Shown: in pieces, positions 44,896-53,301 of the stretch
Layout of the letters: the number at the start of each line of letters is the position of its first letter
Position numbering within the stretch: the first letter of the stretch is position 1
DNA from: Swaminathania salitolerans
GTDB taxonomy: Bacteria > Pseudomonadota > Alphaproteobacteria > Acetobacterales > Acetobacteraceae
Length of the DNA stretch: 64,000 nt
NCBI RefSeq assembly: GCF_007988945.1
Contig: NZ_BJVC01000001.1
Location: 186,001-250,000, forward strand
Reading direction: 5' to 3'
Notes under the pieces: generated by a model
Told to the model about the DNA's origin: nothing
The model's database searches: none
The model's input: the letters and a program-made list of their open reading frames with translations, nothing else
Position numbers and translations under genes: made by a program

Positions 44896-45570
44896 TCAGC
44901 CGGGAGTCTGAACGGCGCGACGCAGGGCCGGAAGCATGTCCGCGGGTTCCGGGCGGCGCGTGTAGTCGGGGTTCACTTCGGCGTAGAGAATGACGCCGTC
45001 CTGACCGATGACGAAACGTCCGGGCATGGGGAGCGTCCAGCTGTCGTCACCATTGAAGCCGGGCAGATCGTTTTTGAGATTCCTGTAAAGCTCGATCAGA
45101 TAGTCCGGCATGGTGAAACGCAGGCCGAATTGTGCTGCAACGTCGTTATGCGTGTCGGACAGGATCGGGAAATCCAGATCGTTCTGGCGGACGGATTTCC
45201 GGCTGTTCGCAGCCGTCTGCGGCGAGATCGCGACCAGCTCCGCACCGAGATCGCGGAATGAAGGAAGTGCCGCCTCGAGAGCCTGCAATTCCATGTTGCA
45301 GTAAGGGCACCAGACGCCACGATAGAAGCTGACGACTAGAGGTCCCCGGGCGAGAAGATCGGCAGAGGATACGGGATTGCCGTCGGGATCGTTCAGCGTG
45401 AAGGCCGGTGCCTTGTCTCCCGCCTTGAGGGCTTTCTCTGCGGCGCCCGAGGCAACCAGCTCGGCAGTGGCGCGGTGCATGGTCTCGATGACCGCGTGCG
45501 GGACGTTGTAAGGGGGCTTTCCGGCTTCGAAATCGGCCTTGAAAGCGTCGAGTTTTGCCTGGAGTGTCAT
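44896..45570 (-). CDS. Peroxiredoxin-like AhpC/TSA family protein
   Basis: A 224-residue thioredoxin-fold protein. A helical N-terminus (about 50 residues) precedes KAPAFTLNDPDGN and the active-site motif FYRGVWCPYCNMEL, with a Cys-x-x-Cys (CPYC) rather than the single peroxidatic Cys of classical AhpC. The LPMPGRFVIGQDGVI strand follows. This subgroup is annotated peroxiredoxin-like and may reduce peroxides or act as a thiol oxidoreductase. Start ATG 45570. A strong LysR-type palindrome lies 81 bp upstream. Confidence 0.9.
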   Translation of the reverse strand: MTLQAKLDAFKADFEAGKPPYNVPHAVIETMHRATAELVASGAAEKALKAGDKAPAFTLNDPDGNPVSSADLLARGPLVVSFYRGVWCPYCNMELQALEAALPSFRDLGAELVAISPQTAANSRKSVRQNDLDFPILSDTHNDVAAQFGLRFTMPDYLIELYRNLKNDLPGFNGDDSWTLPMPGRFVIGQDGVILYAEVNPDYTRRPEPADMLPALRRAVQTPG

Positions 45571-45650
45571 GGTTTCGTTTCCCTGGTTGTGGTGTCGGAT
45601 CCGACGATATGCGGTCGCCGGACGGGAGGGATGACGGCGTGGCCGACTAA

Positions 45651-45675
45651 CGCTCATTCCGTGACGGAATGAGCG
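45651..45675. promoter_or_regulatory. LysR-type box (11-bp perfect inverted repeat) before the peroxiredoxin
   Basis: CGCTCATTCCG, TGA, CGGAATGAGCG: perfect arms. Its core ATTCC-N5-GGAAT contains T-N11-A, the LysR-box spacing. The same core occurs before the lysR gene at 47741. A third half-site, CATTCCG, lies at 45687. The box falls between the Old Yellow Enzyme stop and the peroxiredoxin start. Confidence 0.7.
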
Positions 45676-45684
45676 CTCCGTCTC

Positions 45685-46803
45685 TCATTCCGCCGTTGCT
45701 GTTGCTGTTGCTGCCGCTGTTTCGGAGAAAGGATAGTCGGTGTAGCCATGGGCATCGCCGCCATAGAAGGTCGAGCGGTCATAAGGGGTCAGGGGAAGAC
45801 CCAGACGCAGCCGCTCGGGAAGATCGGGATTGCTGATGAAGTGCCGACCGAAGGCGACCGCATCGGCATCGCCGGAATCGAGCAGGGCTCCTGCACTGTT
45901 CCTGTCGAACCCGCCTGCCGCGATCAGCGTGCCCCGGAACCTCTTGCGCAAGTCGCGCGCGGCGACAGGCGCGCTTTCGGCAATGAGTTCCGTGCCCTTG
46001 ATGCGAGGCTCGACCACATGCAGATAGGCGATTCCGAGCGCATCCAGCCGCTCTGCCACATAGCCGAAGGTTTCCTCGGGATTGCTGTCCGACATCGAGC
46101 CGTAAGTGCCGCTCGGGCTCAGACGAACACCTACGCGATCTGCCCCCCAGACGGATATGGCGGCTTGCGTCACCTCCAGAAGGAAGCGGGCGCGGTTCTC
46201 GACAGGGCCGCCATACTCATCGGTGCGGTGGTTGGTGCCATCCTGCAGGAACTGGTCCGGCAGATAGCCATTGGCGCCGTGAATCTCCACGCCGTCGAAC
46301 CCTGCCAGTCTGGCCCTTGCGGCGCCTTTCCTGAACTGCTCGATCACGGCAGGAATTTCCTCCAGCGTGAGGGCGCGCGGCATGGAGAACGGGGCGGGGC
46401 CGCTGGGCGTGTAGGCGTCTCCTTCCGCCCGCAGGGCAGACGGAGCAACCGGAGCCGCGCCGCCGGGTTGCAGATCGTGATGCGACTGCCGCCCCACATG
46501 CCAGAGCTGCATGACGATCCTGCCACCGCGCGCATGAACGGCCTCGGTGACCGCGCGCCAGCTTTCGATCTGGGAGTCGTCATAAATGCCCGGTGCGCCC
46601 GCATAGCCATACCCTTCGAGTGCGACGGGTGTCGCCTCGGAGACGATGAGTCCGCCGGGCGAGCTGCGCTGGCTGTAATACTGCGCCATCAGCGCATTGG
46701 CCTTGCCGGATGCGTCCGATCGCATACGCGTCAGCGGTGCCATGACGATTCTGTGGCCGAGCGACAATGCTCCGGCCCGGAGCGGGGTGAAGAGTGCGTT
46801 CAT
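45685..46803 (-). CDS. Alkene reductase, Old Yellow Enzyme family (NemA-like)
   Basis: A 372-residue FMN barrel. It has the N-terminus LFTPLRAGALSLGHRIVMAPLTRMRS, QLWHVGRQSH, the substrate-binding pair in VEIHGANGYLPDQFLQDGTNHRTDEYGG, GVRLSPSGTYGSM and AFGRHFISNPDLP. It reduces activated C=C bonds, nitro esters or N-ethylmaleimide with NADPH. The tail is an odd Ala/Thr repeat (SETAAATATATAE). ATG 46803 has AGGAAAG upstream. It lies 29 nt downstream of a GST gene, so the two are probably co-transcribed from the lysR-divergent promoter. Confidence 0.95.
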   Translation of the reverse strand: MNALFTPLRAGALSLGHRIVMAPLTRMRSDASGKANALMAQYYSQRSSPGGLIVSEATPVALEGYGYAGAPGIYDDSQIESWRAVTEAVHARGGRIVMQLWHVGRQSHHDLQPGGAAPVAPSALRAEGDAYTPSGPAPFSMPRALTLEEIPAVIEQFRKGAARARLAGFDGVEIHGANGYLPDQFLQDGTNHRTDEYGGPVENRARFLLEVTQAAISVWGADRVGVRLSPSGTYGSMSDSNPEETFGYVAERLDALGIAYLHVVEPRIKGTELIAESAPVAARDLRKRFRGTLIAAGGFDRNSAGALLDSGDADAVAFGRHFISNPDLPERLRLGLPLTPYDRSTFYGGDAHGYTDYPFSETAAATATATAE

Positions 46804-46832
46804 GGGAATGTCTTTCCTGAAATGAGACGGGT

Positions 46833-47468
46833 TCAGTTCCTGGCGGTGAGCGCCTCGACGCGGTCGATACCGCGCTGCACGCCGGGTCGGGCGGCGATCT
46901 GCTCGTACCAGCGGGCGACATGAGGGGTGCGGTCGAGCGCGATGCCGGGAAAGCTGCGTCGCCACAGCCAGCCGAAATGCGCGATATCGGCAATGGAGAA
47001 GGCATTGCCTGCCACGAAGTCGCGATGCGCCAGCACGCCGTCGAGTACACCCAGCACGCGTCTGGCCTCGTTGTCGAAGCGTTCGATGGCGAGCGGCAGG
47101 GTTTCGCTGGCAAAACGCCGGAAGAAGCCGGCTTGTCCGAAAGCGGGGCTCAGCGCGGAGGCATGAAAGAAAAGCTGTTCGAACACGCGCGCCCGTGCAG
47201 GGGCATCTGTGGGCAGGAGACGGCCTGTCTTTTCTGCCAGATGGACGAGTATCGCTGCGGATTCTGTCAGAAGCAGCTTTTCGCCCCCAGCGTCCCGATC
47301 GATCAGGACCGGAACCTTTCCGTTCGGGTTGAGCGCAATAAAGGATGCGCCGCCCTGCTCGCCCTGGCGGATATTGATGCCATGCAGCGTATAAGGCAGG
47401 CCGAGTTCTTCCAGCGCGATGGTGACCTTGACGCTGTTGGGCGTCGCAAAAGCGTAGAGCTCATACAT
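46833..47468 (-). CDS. Glutathione S-transferase
   Basis: A 211-residue GST. The thioredoxin-like domain LYAFATPNSVKVTIALEELGLPY has the catalytic Ser/Asn in TPNSVKV. Then come ALNPNGKVPVLID, TESAAILVHLAEK (glutathione-binding Glu-Ser), and the helical domain with NAFSIADIAHFGWLWR. It conjugates or isomerises electrophiles using glutathione. AAGGAAA precedes ATG 47468. It heads the minus-strand GST-alkene reductase pair and is divergent from lysR (47741). Confidence 0.93.
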   Translation of the reverse strand: MYELYAFATPNSVKVTIALEELGLPYTLHGINIRQGEQGGASFIALNPNGKVPVLIDRDAGGEKLLLTESAAILVHLAEKTGRLLPTDAPARARVFEQLFFHASALSPAFGQAGFFRRFASETLPLAIERFDNEARRVLGVLDGVLAHRDFVAGNAFSIADIAHFGWLWRRSFPGIALDRTPHVARWYEQIAARPGVQRGIDRVEALTARN

Positions 47469-47721
47469 GAGCGTTTCCTTCACGGGTCCTGTTGAGAAGC
47501 GTGGAAAGAACCGGGAGAGCGGCGGCAATCAGTGCCTGGGGAAGATCGCCGGTGAGCTGGTAGGTCGAGAGAAAGGCCGAGACCGGTCGTCTTGTCGTGG
47601 CTCTGGTGAAGGGATCGACCATCTGAAACCGTGCTCCTGTGTTCTCCCGGTTCGTCCGGGTTGCAGGAACGGTTTGCCTCTGTTTCACTCGGCATGGCAG
47701 ACAGCCAGATGCGATAAGCAT

Positions 47722-47738
47722 CATTCCCGGAAGGAATG
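47722..47738. promoter_or_regulatory. LysR-type box overlapping the lysR ribosome-binding site
   Basis: CATTCC-N5-GGAATG ends 3 nt before the lysR start codon at 47741 and includes its AAGGAATG ribosome-binding region. The core ATTCC-N5-GGAAT is identical in spacing to the box at 45651. It would give autorepression and control of the divergent GST-alkene reductase genes. Confidence 0.6.
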
Positions 47739-47740
47739 GA

Positions 47741-48625
47741 ATGGACCGGTATCAGGCGATGGCCACCTTCGTTCGCGTGGTCGAGACGGGCTCTTTCTCC
47801 GCAGCGGCGCGGCAGCTTCATGTCGGACAGCCGGCAGTTTCGAAAACCGTGGCACAGCTGGAAAGCCGGTTGCAGGTCAGCCTGCTGATACGCTCGACGC
47901 ACGGTCTGACGCCGACAGAGGCGGGGCAGGCGTTTTACGAGCGCGCGCGCAATGCGCTGCTGGAAGCCGACGAGGCCGAGCTGGCGGCGCGCGGCGCGGG
48001 AAGCGGTCTGTCCGGACGGCTGCGCGTATCGGCCGCCACGACATTCGCGCGGCTGCATATCATACCCCGGCTTCCGGCTTTTCTCGATGCGCATCCGCAG
48101 CTCGATGTCGATATCCTGCTCGATGACCGGATGATCGATCTGGTGGCAGAGGGCGTGGATATCTCGCTGCGTATGGGCGCTCTGGCCGACTCGTCAGCGG
48201 TGGCGCGCAGGATCGCCACGGGTGGGCGCTCCGTGCTGGCGACTCCGGCCTATCTGGCGCGTGCGGGAATTCCGGAAAGCCCTGCCGATCTCGCCGATCG
48301 CGAAGCGATCGTTTACAGCCAGCTCCCCAATGTCTGGTCGTTTCACAGGGATGGCTCGGCCGTCTCGGTGTCCGTTGCGGGACGGCTCAGGGTCAGCGCC
48401 GCCGAAGGCCTGCGGGCAGCAATACTCGCCGATATGGGCCTGACCATCACCTCGGACTGGATGTTCGCCCCGGAACTCGAAAGCGGCGCGGTAACGCGCG
48501 TGCTCGAATCCTGGTCTCTGCCGCAGCTCGATTTATGGGCCGTCTTTCCGACCGGACGCATGATCACGGCAAAGGCCCGCCGGTTTGCAGACTTCGTGCA
48601 GGAGATCATGGCGCCTCCCGTGTGA
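47741..48625 (+). CDS. LysR family regulator of the electrophile-stress genes
   Basis: A 294-residue LysR-type regulator. It has an N-terminal winged helix (MDRYQAMATFVRVVETGSFSAAARQLHVGQPAVSKTVAQLE), and an effector domain beginning GRLRVSAATTFARLHIIPRLPAFL, typical of the AaeR/DsdC-like CrgA group. It is divergent from the GST and Old Yellow Enzyme genes. The same palindrome lies before itself and before the peroxiredoxin, so it probably coordinates the block 44.9-47.5 kb in response to reactive electrophiles. The inducer is unknown. Confidence 0.92.
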   Translation: MDRYQAMATFVRVVETGSFSAAARQLHVGQPAVSKTVAQLESRLQVSLLIRSTHGLTPTEAGQAFYERARNALLEADEAELAARGAGSGLSGRLRVSAATTFARLHIIPRLPAFLDAHPQLDVDILLDDRMIDLVAEGVDISLRMGALADSSAVARRIATGGRSVLATPAYLARAGIPESPADLADREAIVYSQLPNVWSFHRDGSAVSVSVAGRLRVSAAEGLRAAILADMGLTITSDWMFAPELESGAVTRVLESWSLPQLDLWAVFPTGRMITAKARRFADFVQEIMAPPV

Positions 48626-48704
48626 CGTTATCGGATCGCCTCCGGAGACAAACCCGTCCCGGCCCCGTTCCTGACGCCGCGCCCTGTTCCCGGATCGGCC
48701 CCCG

Positions 48705-50138
48705 CTACAGGCGCCGCCTTGCCGCTCTCCGGCGTCTGATGAGCACGATTCCCAGCGATACCAGAGCGAGAGCCAGGATCGTCCCGCCGAGTGAAACCAT
48801 CCTCTCCGTCGTGACAGACAGAGAGAAACGGCCTTCGTTGCGGATGTTCCTCACGTCTTCCTGTGTGATGCGGACCTCCGGATCGCCGAAGCTGGTTTCG
48901 ACTTCGTTGACGACGTCAGCGATATCCTGATCCGAAAGATGATCGATCGGACTCTCAGGACCGAAACCGGGCATATAGACGATCCGGCCATCGATGTTCC
49001 GGCGGACGCCATGCAGGACGACAGAAACCAGATTCCCCGGATCGGGGGCTCCCGTAGCGGTATTGTGGAAAAGCGGCGGATAATAGCCGTCGCGACTCCC
49101 TTTGCCGGAAGGCTGGTGGCATGAGGCGCATTCGCGTGAATAGAGCAGTTCGCCATGCGTGCGTGTATCGACACGGCTTCCCCTTATGGCGGCCTCCATA
49201 TGGGAGGGTGCACCAAAGCTGTCACGCGGTCGTTTATAGGCAGGATCGCCAACCGGAGGCACCTGTCTGAGATAGGCGATCAGAGCGTCGATATCGCGCC
49301 CGGAGAGATGCTGGAAACTCTTCTCGACAGCCTCCGCCATGGGACCTGCCGCCTGCGCCTTGTCCGGTGCGTTTCCCGTCTGCAGGTAGAGTCGCAACTG
49401 TTCGTCCGTCCAGGTGCTGATCCCGCTCGGATAGTCAGGCGTGATATCGGGCGCATACCAGCTCGAAAGCGCCGCACCGCCGAGGTTCCGATCCGGTATC
49501 TCGGCCATCAGGAAGTTGCGTGGCGTGTGGCAGACATCGCAATGCGCCAGCGCTGTCGCGAGATAGGCCCCCCGGGCCACCTGCGAGGTGGCGGTGCCCG
49601 GAACAGCCATGCGCTGCTTCTTCAGGTAAAGCCAGTTCCACCCGATCATGAGAAACCGCATGTTCAGCGGGAACATCAGCCGCGTCGGCCGACTCATCTG
49701 CTCGACGGGTTTCACGGCATTCATGAAATAGACGTAGAGACTGCGGATATCTGCGTCGGTCAGATTCGTGTACGAGGTATAGGGCATCGCGGGATAGAGG
49801 TATTTGCCCTCCGGCGTGACGCCCCGACGAAGAACACGGGCGAAATCGGCCTCCGAATAGGTGCCGATCCCGTAGGATCTGGATGGTGTGATATTCGTGC
49901 TGTAAATGGTGCCGAACGGAGACGGAATGCCATATCCGCCTGCATAGGGCAGGCCGGAATGCGCCGTGTGACAGGCAGCACAGTCGGCAGCGATGGCAAG
50001 ATAGCGCCCTCTCCCGATTTCCCGGGCGGTCGCATCGGCGCCCGATGCCGTTTCTGCAAGACTGCCTGCCATCCCGAATGAGAGAGCAGCGACGAGTATG
50101 CGGAGCCTGTCGCCGTGCCGGGCGTCTGAGCACTTCAT
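48705..50138 (-). CDS. Tri-haem cytochrome c subunit of a membrane-bound sugar/polyol dehydrogenase
   Basis: A 477-residue cytochrome with a signal peptide and three haem c motifs: CAACHTAH near residue 55, CDVCHTPR near 200 and CASCHQPS near 338. A C-terminal membrane helix is followed by an Arg cluster (LIRRRRAARRRL). It carries electrons from the FAD subunit to ubiquinone, as in fructose, sorbitol, gluconate and alcohol dehydrogenases of acetic acid bacteria. ATG 50138 overlaps the FAD-subunit stop by 4 bp. Confidence 0.93.
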   Translation of the reverse strand: MKCSDARHGDRLRILVAALSFGMAGSLAETASGADATAREIGRGRYLAIAADCAACHTAHSGLPYAGGYGIPSPFGTIYSTNITPSRSYGIGTYSEADFARVLRRGVTPEGKYLYPAMPYTSYTNLTDADIRSLYVYFMNAVKPVEQMSRPTRLMFPLNMRFLMIGWNWLYLKKQRMAVPGTATSQVARGAYLATALAHCDVCHTPRNFLMAEIPDRNLGGAALSSWYAPDITPDYPSGISTWTDEQLRLYLQTGNAPDKAQAAGPMAEAVEKSFQHLSGRDIDALIAYLRQVPPVGDPAYKRPRDSFGAPSHMEAAIRGSRVDTRTHGELLYSRECASCHQPSGKGSRDGYYPPLFHNTATGAPDPGNLVSVVLHGVRRNIDGRIVYMPGFGPESPIDHLSDQDIADVVNEVETSFGDPEVRITQEDVRNIRNEGRFSLSVTTERMVSLGGTILALALVSLGIVLIRRRRAARRRL

Positions 50139-51817
50139 GATGTCTTGCCCGCAAGGCGCGAACGGATGGCATCGGCCGCGCGCAAACCGAGCGCCGCCAT
50201 GCTCAGGGTCGTATTGACCACACTTGCGGATGGCATGGCACCGCCTCCCGGCAGCCAGAGATTCGGATGATCATGGGCCCTGCAGGTTCCATCGACGACC
50301 GAATCTCCGGGATTTGCTCCCATGATGGTGCCGCCCATGATATGATTATTCGCATTGTACTGCTCGGTCACGTGCAGCTCCGTTCCGCCCAGCAGTCCAG
50401 CGATTTCCCTGACCTGCTCGACGGCTGCCTTCGTTCCCCTGCGCACGTAATCTCCGACATCGTATCGGATGTCTGGGCAGGCCAGGCCAAGCGCGTCCCT
50501 GCGCGTACGGCTCAGCGTCAGCCTGTTTCCGGGAGATGGGAGGGGTTCGAGGCTGATGGAGAGATCCACGCCACATGCTGCCCTGCGGCGGATTTCGCGG
50601 TCGAGGGCATCGCCGGTCAGGCCGAGCGCAAGGGCCTGCTCTGTGGCAGGCGGTACGCGGCTGATATTGTTGAGGATCATCTTGTTTGCAGAGTATCTGC
50701 TGCGGAAATTTCCGTCTCTCGAACCGACGATGCAGCTGCTCTGGGCCGGTCCGCGTCCGAACCAGAGGGGCTCTCCGGCCAGGAAAGTGGCATGGATACC
50801 GGAGTGATCCATCATGTTCCTGCCGACCTGATCGGAACTGTTGGCTATTCCATTCGGGTTGCGGGCATTGGCTGCCAGAAGCAGCAGGCGTGGCGTTTCG
50901 ATGCCATTGCAGGCGAAGACGAAAATCTCTGCCGTTGCCTTATGCGCGTTTCTATCCCTGTCGTACCAGTATATCGATGTGACCCTGTTGGTCTCGTCCG
51001 TATCCACACGATAGACGACCGACTCCGACAGGATGGATGCGCCTTTCCGTTCGGCGCATTCGATATGTCTGATGCCGTTATACATGGCACCGATGGGACA
51101 GATCGGCTGGCAGTTATTGTTGCCGCAGCACGCCGGTCGGTCTCCGAAGGGAGCGACGCTGCGTCCCTGGGGTATCGGGACCAGCCTGAAACCGTGAGGA
51201 TTTACAGCCTCGCCGACGCGGCGATCCGCATAACCGAACGGGATCATGTTTCTGGGATAGGGGCGGCTGCGTTGGGAGGGAGACTGCAGGGCGACATCCC
51301 AGGGGCCCGAAACGCCCATTTCCTCTTCGGCCCGGCAGTAATACGGTTCCAGATCGTCATAGGATATCGGCCAGTCCCGTCCGACACCGTAACGGGTATG
51401 CATCTGGAAATCCACCGGGAGGTGGCGCCAGCAGGAAGCCGCCCAATGCCATGTCGTTCCTCCGACGATACGCAGATATCCCTGCTTGAAAGCATCGCCG
51501 TCCGGTCCGGAAAGGGAGATATAGTCGTTGGGCGGAAAATAGAGGGGGGCCGAGGCGAGCGGTGATTGCGGATAAATGCCCTGGAAGTCGGAATGAAGAC
51601 GATTATGAAACGAGATGTTGCGCCAGTTTTCCGTAAATTCTCCACGGGGCCTGCGCAGACCGGCTTCCAGAACGGCAACCGAATGCCCGGCGGAGACGAG
51701 TTCGTTTGCGATCATGCCGCCCACGACGCCAGAGCCAACGATCACGACGTCGGCCGACAGATCGCCACCGGAAGTGAATGACGGTTTTCTCACTCTATCT
51801 GGTATCCTTGGTTTCAC
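50135..51817 (-). CDS. FAD/3Fe-4S large subunit of a membrane-bound sugar/polyol dehydrogenase (GMC family)
   Basis: A 560-residue GMC oxidoreductase with the FAD loop VVIVGSGVVGGMIANEL near residue 24. The Cys cluster CCGNNNCQPICPIG near residue 238 holds a 3Fe-4S centre in fructose dehydrogenase. TTWHWAASCWR (FAD covalent/stacking region) and the catalytic His-Asn region EQYNANNHIMGG lie toward the C-terminus. It oxidises a sugar or polyol in the periplasm. Fructose, sorbitol, gluconate and 2-ketogluconate enzymes share this layout, so the substrate is unassigned. It overlaps both neighbours (23 and 4 bp). Confidence 0.93.
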   Translation of the reverse strand: MKPRIPDRVRKPSFTSGGDLSADVVIVGSGVVGGMIANELVSAGHSVAVLEAGLRRPRGEFTENWRNISFHNRLHSDFQGIYPQSPLASAPLYFPPNDYISLSGPDGDAFKQGYLRIVGGTTWHWAASCWRHLPVDFQMHTRYGVGRDWPISYDDLEPYYCRAEEEMGVSGPWDVALQSPSQRSRPYPRNMIPFGYADRRVGEAVNPHGFRLVPIPQGRSVAPFGDRPACCGNNNCQPICPIGAMYNGIRHIECAERKGASILSESVVYRVDTDETNRVTSIYWYDRDRNAHKATAEIFVFACNGIETPRLLLLAANARNPNGIANSSDQVGRNMMDHSGIHATFLAGEPLWFGRGPAQSSCIVGSRDGNFRSRYSANKMILNNISRVPPATEQALALGLTGDALDREIRRRAACGVDLSISLEPLPSPGNRLTLSRTRRDALGLACPDIRYDVGDYVRRGTKAAVEQVREIAGLLGGTELHVTEQYNANNHIMGGTIMGANPGDSVVDGTCRAHDHPNLWLPGGGAMPSASVVNTTLSMAALGLRAADAIRSRLAGKTS

Positions 51818-52490
51818 GCGGCAATGCCGAGAACGACGACCGACCGGCAGGCGGGATGATGGCGCTCTGGCGTGGGGTGGATCCGAGAACCCCGACCGGT
51901 GGCGGCGGCGGCGGGGCTCTGTCCGTTTCAGGTGAGGCGATATGATCGAGCGGAGGCGTTTGCGACCACCAGCCAGGTTCTGCCCGACAGTAGGTCGGGA
52001 CCGGCAACGCGTCTCTCACAGGTCGGTACATGAGCGCATCCGCATAGGCGACCATCGGAGCGTTCGTACGATTCCGGACGGAGCCGATATACCACGCAGC
52101 ATTGACCGTGAGCAGGGCATCGTGGGCCGCGCCTGCATCGGTCATCAGAAGATCCGACGTGGTGTTCGTGTCGAGCGTCGTGGCCAGCGCGCATATCTGA
52201 CGAACCTGCTCCGGAAAGACGCCCGTCAATGCGTGTCTCAGACGCCGCGACAATACGGGGTCGAGATCCCTGCACCCCGTCAGGACGCGGGAGACGGCGA
52301 GAAACTGCTCATCCTCGATCCCGGAGGATGTTTCCCCGGCTGAGGCAGGATCGACGGGAAAATCGAGATTGGTCAGCGTGGCGAGAATTGCAGTAATGCC
52401 CGCCTTGCGCAGGAACTCCCGTCTCTCCGGGGAGTGGGCGGTCTTCGCGCCGGAAACGGAAGGTGTCATGCGCTCGGCCTCGTTCTGCAT
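51795..52490 (-). CDS. Small Tat-signal subunit of the membrane-bound dehydrogenase
   Basis: A 231-residue subunit with a twin-arginine signal (ERREFLRKAGITAI). In FdhS/GndS-type small subunits this exports the folded FAD subunit as a complex. The mature part has LTGCRDLDPVLSRRLRHAL and NAAWYIGSVRNRT, conserved in the family. The C-terminus carries a Pro-rich stretch (six prolines) and extra residues past the usual end. It overlaps the large-subunit gene by 23 bp. The three genes form one operon read away from the OprB porin. Confidence 0.88.
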   Translation of the reverse strand: MQNEAERMTPSVSGAKTAHSPERREFLRKAGITAILATLTNLDFPVDPASAGETSSGIEDEQFLAVSRVLTGCRDLDPVLSRRLRHALTGVFPEQVRQICALATTLDTNTTSDLLMTDAGAAHDALLTVNAAWYIGSVRNRTNAPMVAYADALMYRPVRDALPVPTYCRAEPGWWSQTPPLDHIASPETDRAPPPPPPVGVLGSTPRQSAIIPPAGRSSFSALPRETKDTR

Positions 52491-53301
52491 GGCTCAGTCT
52501 TCAAGAAGAAATCGGCTCTCATCACGGATTTTCATGAGATTTCTTGCGGAAATCCCTATTGTATCCAGCTTGGTGCCTGAATAACGTGTGCAGCACTTAT
52601 AAGGTTCGATAAAGTTAAATATAATCAACATAATGTACTGGATAAATGATCGTTTTTTAACTTTTAAAAAATCCATATATGTAGATTATCGGATTGTACA
52701 AACATAAGCATGAAGATTTCCGGGTGTGGGGAGATTATACTCGTATATTTCCGGATATTCCCCGCTTATGTGGATAATTGCGCGCTGAATTCGAACGGAG
52801 CGCGGGCCTGATATGCCTGAAGAACGCGCCTTCCTGAGCACGCGTGAATGGATGCGCCTGAATGGATGCGCCTGAATGGATGCGCATCTCCGGAATAGCG
52901 CTCTGGAGACGGGCTCGCGTTATGGGGCGGATCGATGTTTTGGATCGTGCAGGTCGAATAACCGGCAAGACGATGATTACTGGAATAGTCATGCAAGAAA
53001 AAAGCGTTGCCGCTCCGAAAGAGATCGCCCTATCCGGACTCTCCGATACGGAAACGCCCGTTCGACAGACCGGCAGGGTCGCCGATACTGGCAGGTGGCT
53101 GTTTCTGCCCAGAACGAGCGATCCCGGCCCGGAAGCGGATGTGCCCCGCGATCGCCGCGCCGGATGGGCGACCGGCCGGCCCTGTCCCGATCGCTTGGGC
53201 GAACGCCTTTCCGGCAACGTGTTCCATGCTGCAAGCACGTGTCGTCCGACGTGATTGCCCGTTTCCGCTCCTGTGCCCGTTCCTGTGCCCCTTTCCGGGC
53301 G
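52491..53301. other. Long divergent intergenic region with an AT-rich core
   Basis: These 811 bases separate the dehydrogenase operon from the OprB gene. Bases 52530-52760 are AT-rich and should hold the dehydrogenase promoter. Bases 52845-52886 contain a 14-bp triplication. An open frame at 52991-53254 (ATG, 87 codons) has no ribosome-binding site or recognisable sequence, and I do not call it. Confidence 0.5.
52845..52886. repeat. Three tandem 14-bp repeats
   Basis: TGAATGGATGCGCC at 52845, 52859 and 52873; the last copy ends in A. The repeat lies in the leader side of the OprB gene, about 420 bp before its start. Confidence 0.9.

Noticed and set aside
47461-47724. Small minus-strand frame overlapping the GST start
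   Set aside because: Most of it is the lysR/GST intergenic promoter region, with no good ribosome-binding site for its likely internal start. It cannot be excluded but is not supported.
52991-53254. 87-codon frame between the dehydrogenase and porin operons
   Set aside because: No ribosome-binding site, no recognisable sequence and an Arg/Pro-biased composition; it also overlaps another open frame.
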